NCBI GenBank assembly: GCA_003451645.1 | Contig: DMER01000255.1 | Location: 1 to 9,354 of the forward strand | Length of the DNA: 9,354 bases | Source: Alphaproteobacteria bacterium | Lineage (GTDB): Bacteria > Pseudomonadota > Alphaproteobacteria > Micropepsales > Micropepsaceae | Direction: 5' to 3' | Shown: one piece after another, positions 7,754 through 9,354 of the stretch | How the letters are laid out: every line of letters begins with the position of its first letter | How positions within the stretch are numbered: position 1 is the first letter of the stretch | Notes under the pieces: model-generated | Told to the model about the DNA's origin: nothing | Databases searched by the model: none | Seen by the model: only the letters and a program-made list of their open reading frames with translations | Position numbers and translations under genes: made by a program

Positions 7754-9354
7754 GCGATGGGCTCGACAGTGTCCGCTACCGGGCCTTTACCCGCCGCACC
7801 TTGGTGCTGGGTGGCGGCATGGCGGGCCTGTTTATGATGCTCACGGGGCGGATGGTGCAGCTCAGCGTCTTTCAACGCGACCAGTACAAATCCCTGGCGG
7901 ATGAAAACCGCATCAACATGCAGCTGCTGGCGCCGCCCAGGGGGCGCATCTTTGACCGCAATGGCGTTGAGCTTGCGGGCAATCAGTTGAATTATCGTGT
8001 CCTGATGACACCCGAACAGGCGGAGGACCCGCACAAGATCCTCGACCTGATCGCACAGTTGACACCTCTGAGCGAGAAGCAGCGCGCGCGCATCCTGCGC
8101 GATATCAAACGCGCGGGCCCTTTCAAACCGATCCTGGTCGCAGAGGGTCTGAGCTGGGACGATTTCGCCCGGATCAATGTCAATATCCCTTCCTTGCCTG
8201 GGGTGGCCGCTGTTGCCGCCGATATCCGGTCCTATCCCAATGGCGCGGAGTTGGGGCACGTCTTGGGCTATGTCGGTGGCGTAACGGAGAAAGACATCCA
8301 GGCCGATCCGCAGCTCATCTCATTGCCAGGCTTTCGTTTGGGCCGCTCTGGCATCGAGCGGTTTGCGGATGCACGGCTGCGCGGCCAGCCTGGCGCGGTG
8401 CAGCTGGAAGTCGATTCACGCGGGCGCATATTGCGCGAATTGAGCCGCAGGCCGGGCACTCCTGGCGAGGACCTGGTCCTCACCATTGATCAGGGCCTGC
8501 AAAAATTCACGCAAGAGCGTCTCTGGGGTGAGAGCGCATCGGCGGTCGTCATGGACGTCCATACGGGTGATGTGCTGGCGCTGGTCTCGGCACCGGGGTT
8601 CGACCCCAACAACTTCCTGACGGGCCCGTCGCCGGAGGTTTGGAAGGCCTTGACCACCGATCCGCTCAAGCCCTTGCTCAACAAAGTGATCGGCGGCGTC
8701 TATCCACCAGGGTCGACGTTTAAGCCCGTCACTGCCTTTGCGGCCTTGGAGTCGCAAGCCATGACCCCGCAGGACCGGGTCTATTGCGATGGGTCAACGC
8801 GCATTGGGCGGCAAGTGTTTCACTGCTGGGCGCGTGGCGGGCACGGCAGTGTGGATATGGAAACGGCCCTGAAGGTCTCGTGCGACGTCTATTTTTATGA
8901 ATGCGGCCGGCGGATGGGTATCGGCCCGATTGAGACCATGGCACGACGCTTTGGCTTTGGACAGGTTTATGGTCTTGAGGTGCCGGGGCAGAAGGCGGGG
9001 CTTGTTCCCAATCCGGATTGGAAGCTCAAGCACCGCAAGCAGAAATGGACGGAAGGCGAGACGTTCAATGTCTCGATCGGGCAGGGCGCCTTGCAGACTA
9101 CGCCGCTGCAGCTGTGTGTCATGACCGCGCGGATCGCCAATGGCGGCATGGATGTCAGCCCTCGCCTTATGCGGCCCGAACATGGTCCGGGCTTAGACAC
9201 CCACGTCACGCAAAGCGCACTGGTGGCCGCGGAGCACATGGCGATTATCCGCGCCGGGATGGAAGCGGTAACCGGGCAGGGCGGCACGGCGTCCCGCTCC
9301 CAGCTCAAATTGGACGGCTATGAGATGGCGGGCAAGACCGGTACGGCGCAGGTT
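7750..9354 (+). CDS. mrdA: Penicillin-binding protein 2 (elongasome transpeptidase), 3' end outside the window
   Basis: PBP2 is the class B D,D-transpeptidase that cross-links new peptidoglycan during side-wall growth, working with the RodA glycosyltransferase in the periplasm. 535 codons are present with no stop; the full protein is usually 600-650 residues. A short cytoplasmic N-terminus precedes one membrane anchor (about 18-37). The pedestal/dimerisation domain starts with PPRGRIFDRNG (62-72). The transpeptidase domain holds the active-site STFK (322-325, Ser322 nucleophile), SCD (377-379, SxD/N motif) and KTGT (529-532) at the window edge. The ATG overlaps the mreD stop as ATGA, with GAAAGG (7736-7741) eight bases upstream, so translational coupling to mreD is likely. 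rodA is the expected next gene. Confidence 0.96.
   Translation, partial: MSDGLDSVRYRAFTRRTLVLGGGMAGLFMMLTGRMVQLSVFQRDQYKSLADENRINMQLLAPPRGRIFDRNGVELAGNQLNYRVLMTPEQAEDPHKILDLIAQLTPLSEKQRARILRDIKRAGPFKPILVAEGLSWDDFARINVNIPSLPGVAAVAADIRSYPNGAELGHVLGYVGGVTEKDIQADPQLISLPGFRLGRSGIERFADARLRGQPGAVQLEVDSRGRILRELSRRPGTPGEDLVLTIDQGLQKFTQERLWGESASAVVMDVHTGDVLALVSAPGFDPNNFLTGPSPEVWKALTTDPLKPLLNKVIGGVYPPGSTFKPVTAFAALESQAMTPQDRVYCDGSTRIGRQVFHCWARGGHGSVDMETALKVSCDVYFYECGRRMGIGPIETMARRFGFGQVYGLEVPGQKAGLVPNPDWKLKHRKQKWTEGETFNVSIGQGALQTTPLQLCVMTARIANGGMDVSPRLMRPEHGPGLDTHVTQSALVAAEHMAIIRAGMEAVTGQGGTASRSQLKLDGYEMAGKTGTAQV

Overview
The window looks like chromosomal core DNA from an alphaproteobacterium. It is GC-rich, with Gram-negative MreB/MreC/MreD/PBP2, a PAS_5-type protein of the kind common in that class, and leuA directly upstream of mreB. 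From memory, that last arrangement also occurs in Caulobacter and relatives. The order or genus cannot be fixed from the sequence alone. I see no insertion sequence, phage gene, tRNA, rRNA or CRISPR array.

Left part (1-1460), plus strand: a short two-helix membrane ORF that may be the tail of a gene starting outside the window, then purT (formate-dependent GAR transformylase). A hairpin plus T-tract after purT reads in the opposite direction and ends the minus-strand outer-membrane gene that follows.

Middle part (1481-2870), minus strand: a PAS_5-domain protein, then a small signal-peptide-bearing outer-membrane beta-barrel protein. The two are separated by 172 bp holding a possible terminator and a possible promoter. 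A near-perfect dyad lies just upstream of the PAS gene and is a candidate operator.

Right part (3117-9354), plus strand: an unusually structured leader, leuA (2-isopropylmalate synthase), then mreB-mreC-mreD-mrdA. The last gene (PBP2) is cut by the window edge just after its KTGT motif. MreB filaments, MreC, MreD and PBP2 form the elongasome that directs lateral-wall peptidoglycan synthesis. The close spacing (9 bp between mreC and mreD, a 4-nt ATGA overlap between mreD and mrdA) suggests one operon, probably continuing to rodA.

The best candidate for something worth following up is the leuA leader. It contains a short ORF with a Leu-Gly-Leu-Leu-Arg-Ala-Leu-Leu-Leu run, whose stop codon lies inside the left arm of a 10-bp hairpin. 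The right side of that hairpin can instead pair with sequence just before the leuA start. This is the layout of a ribosome-mediated leucine attenuator, but no U-tract terminator is visible, so the output may be translational or Rho-dependent. The rest of the window is mostly ordinary housekeeping sequence.
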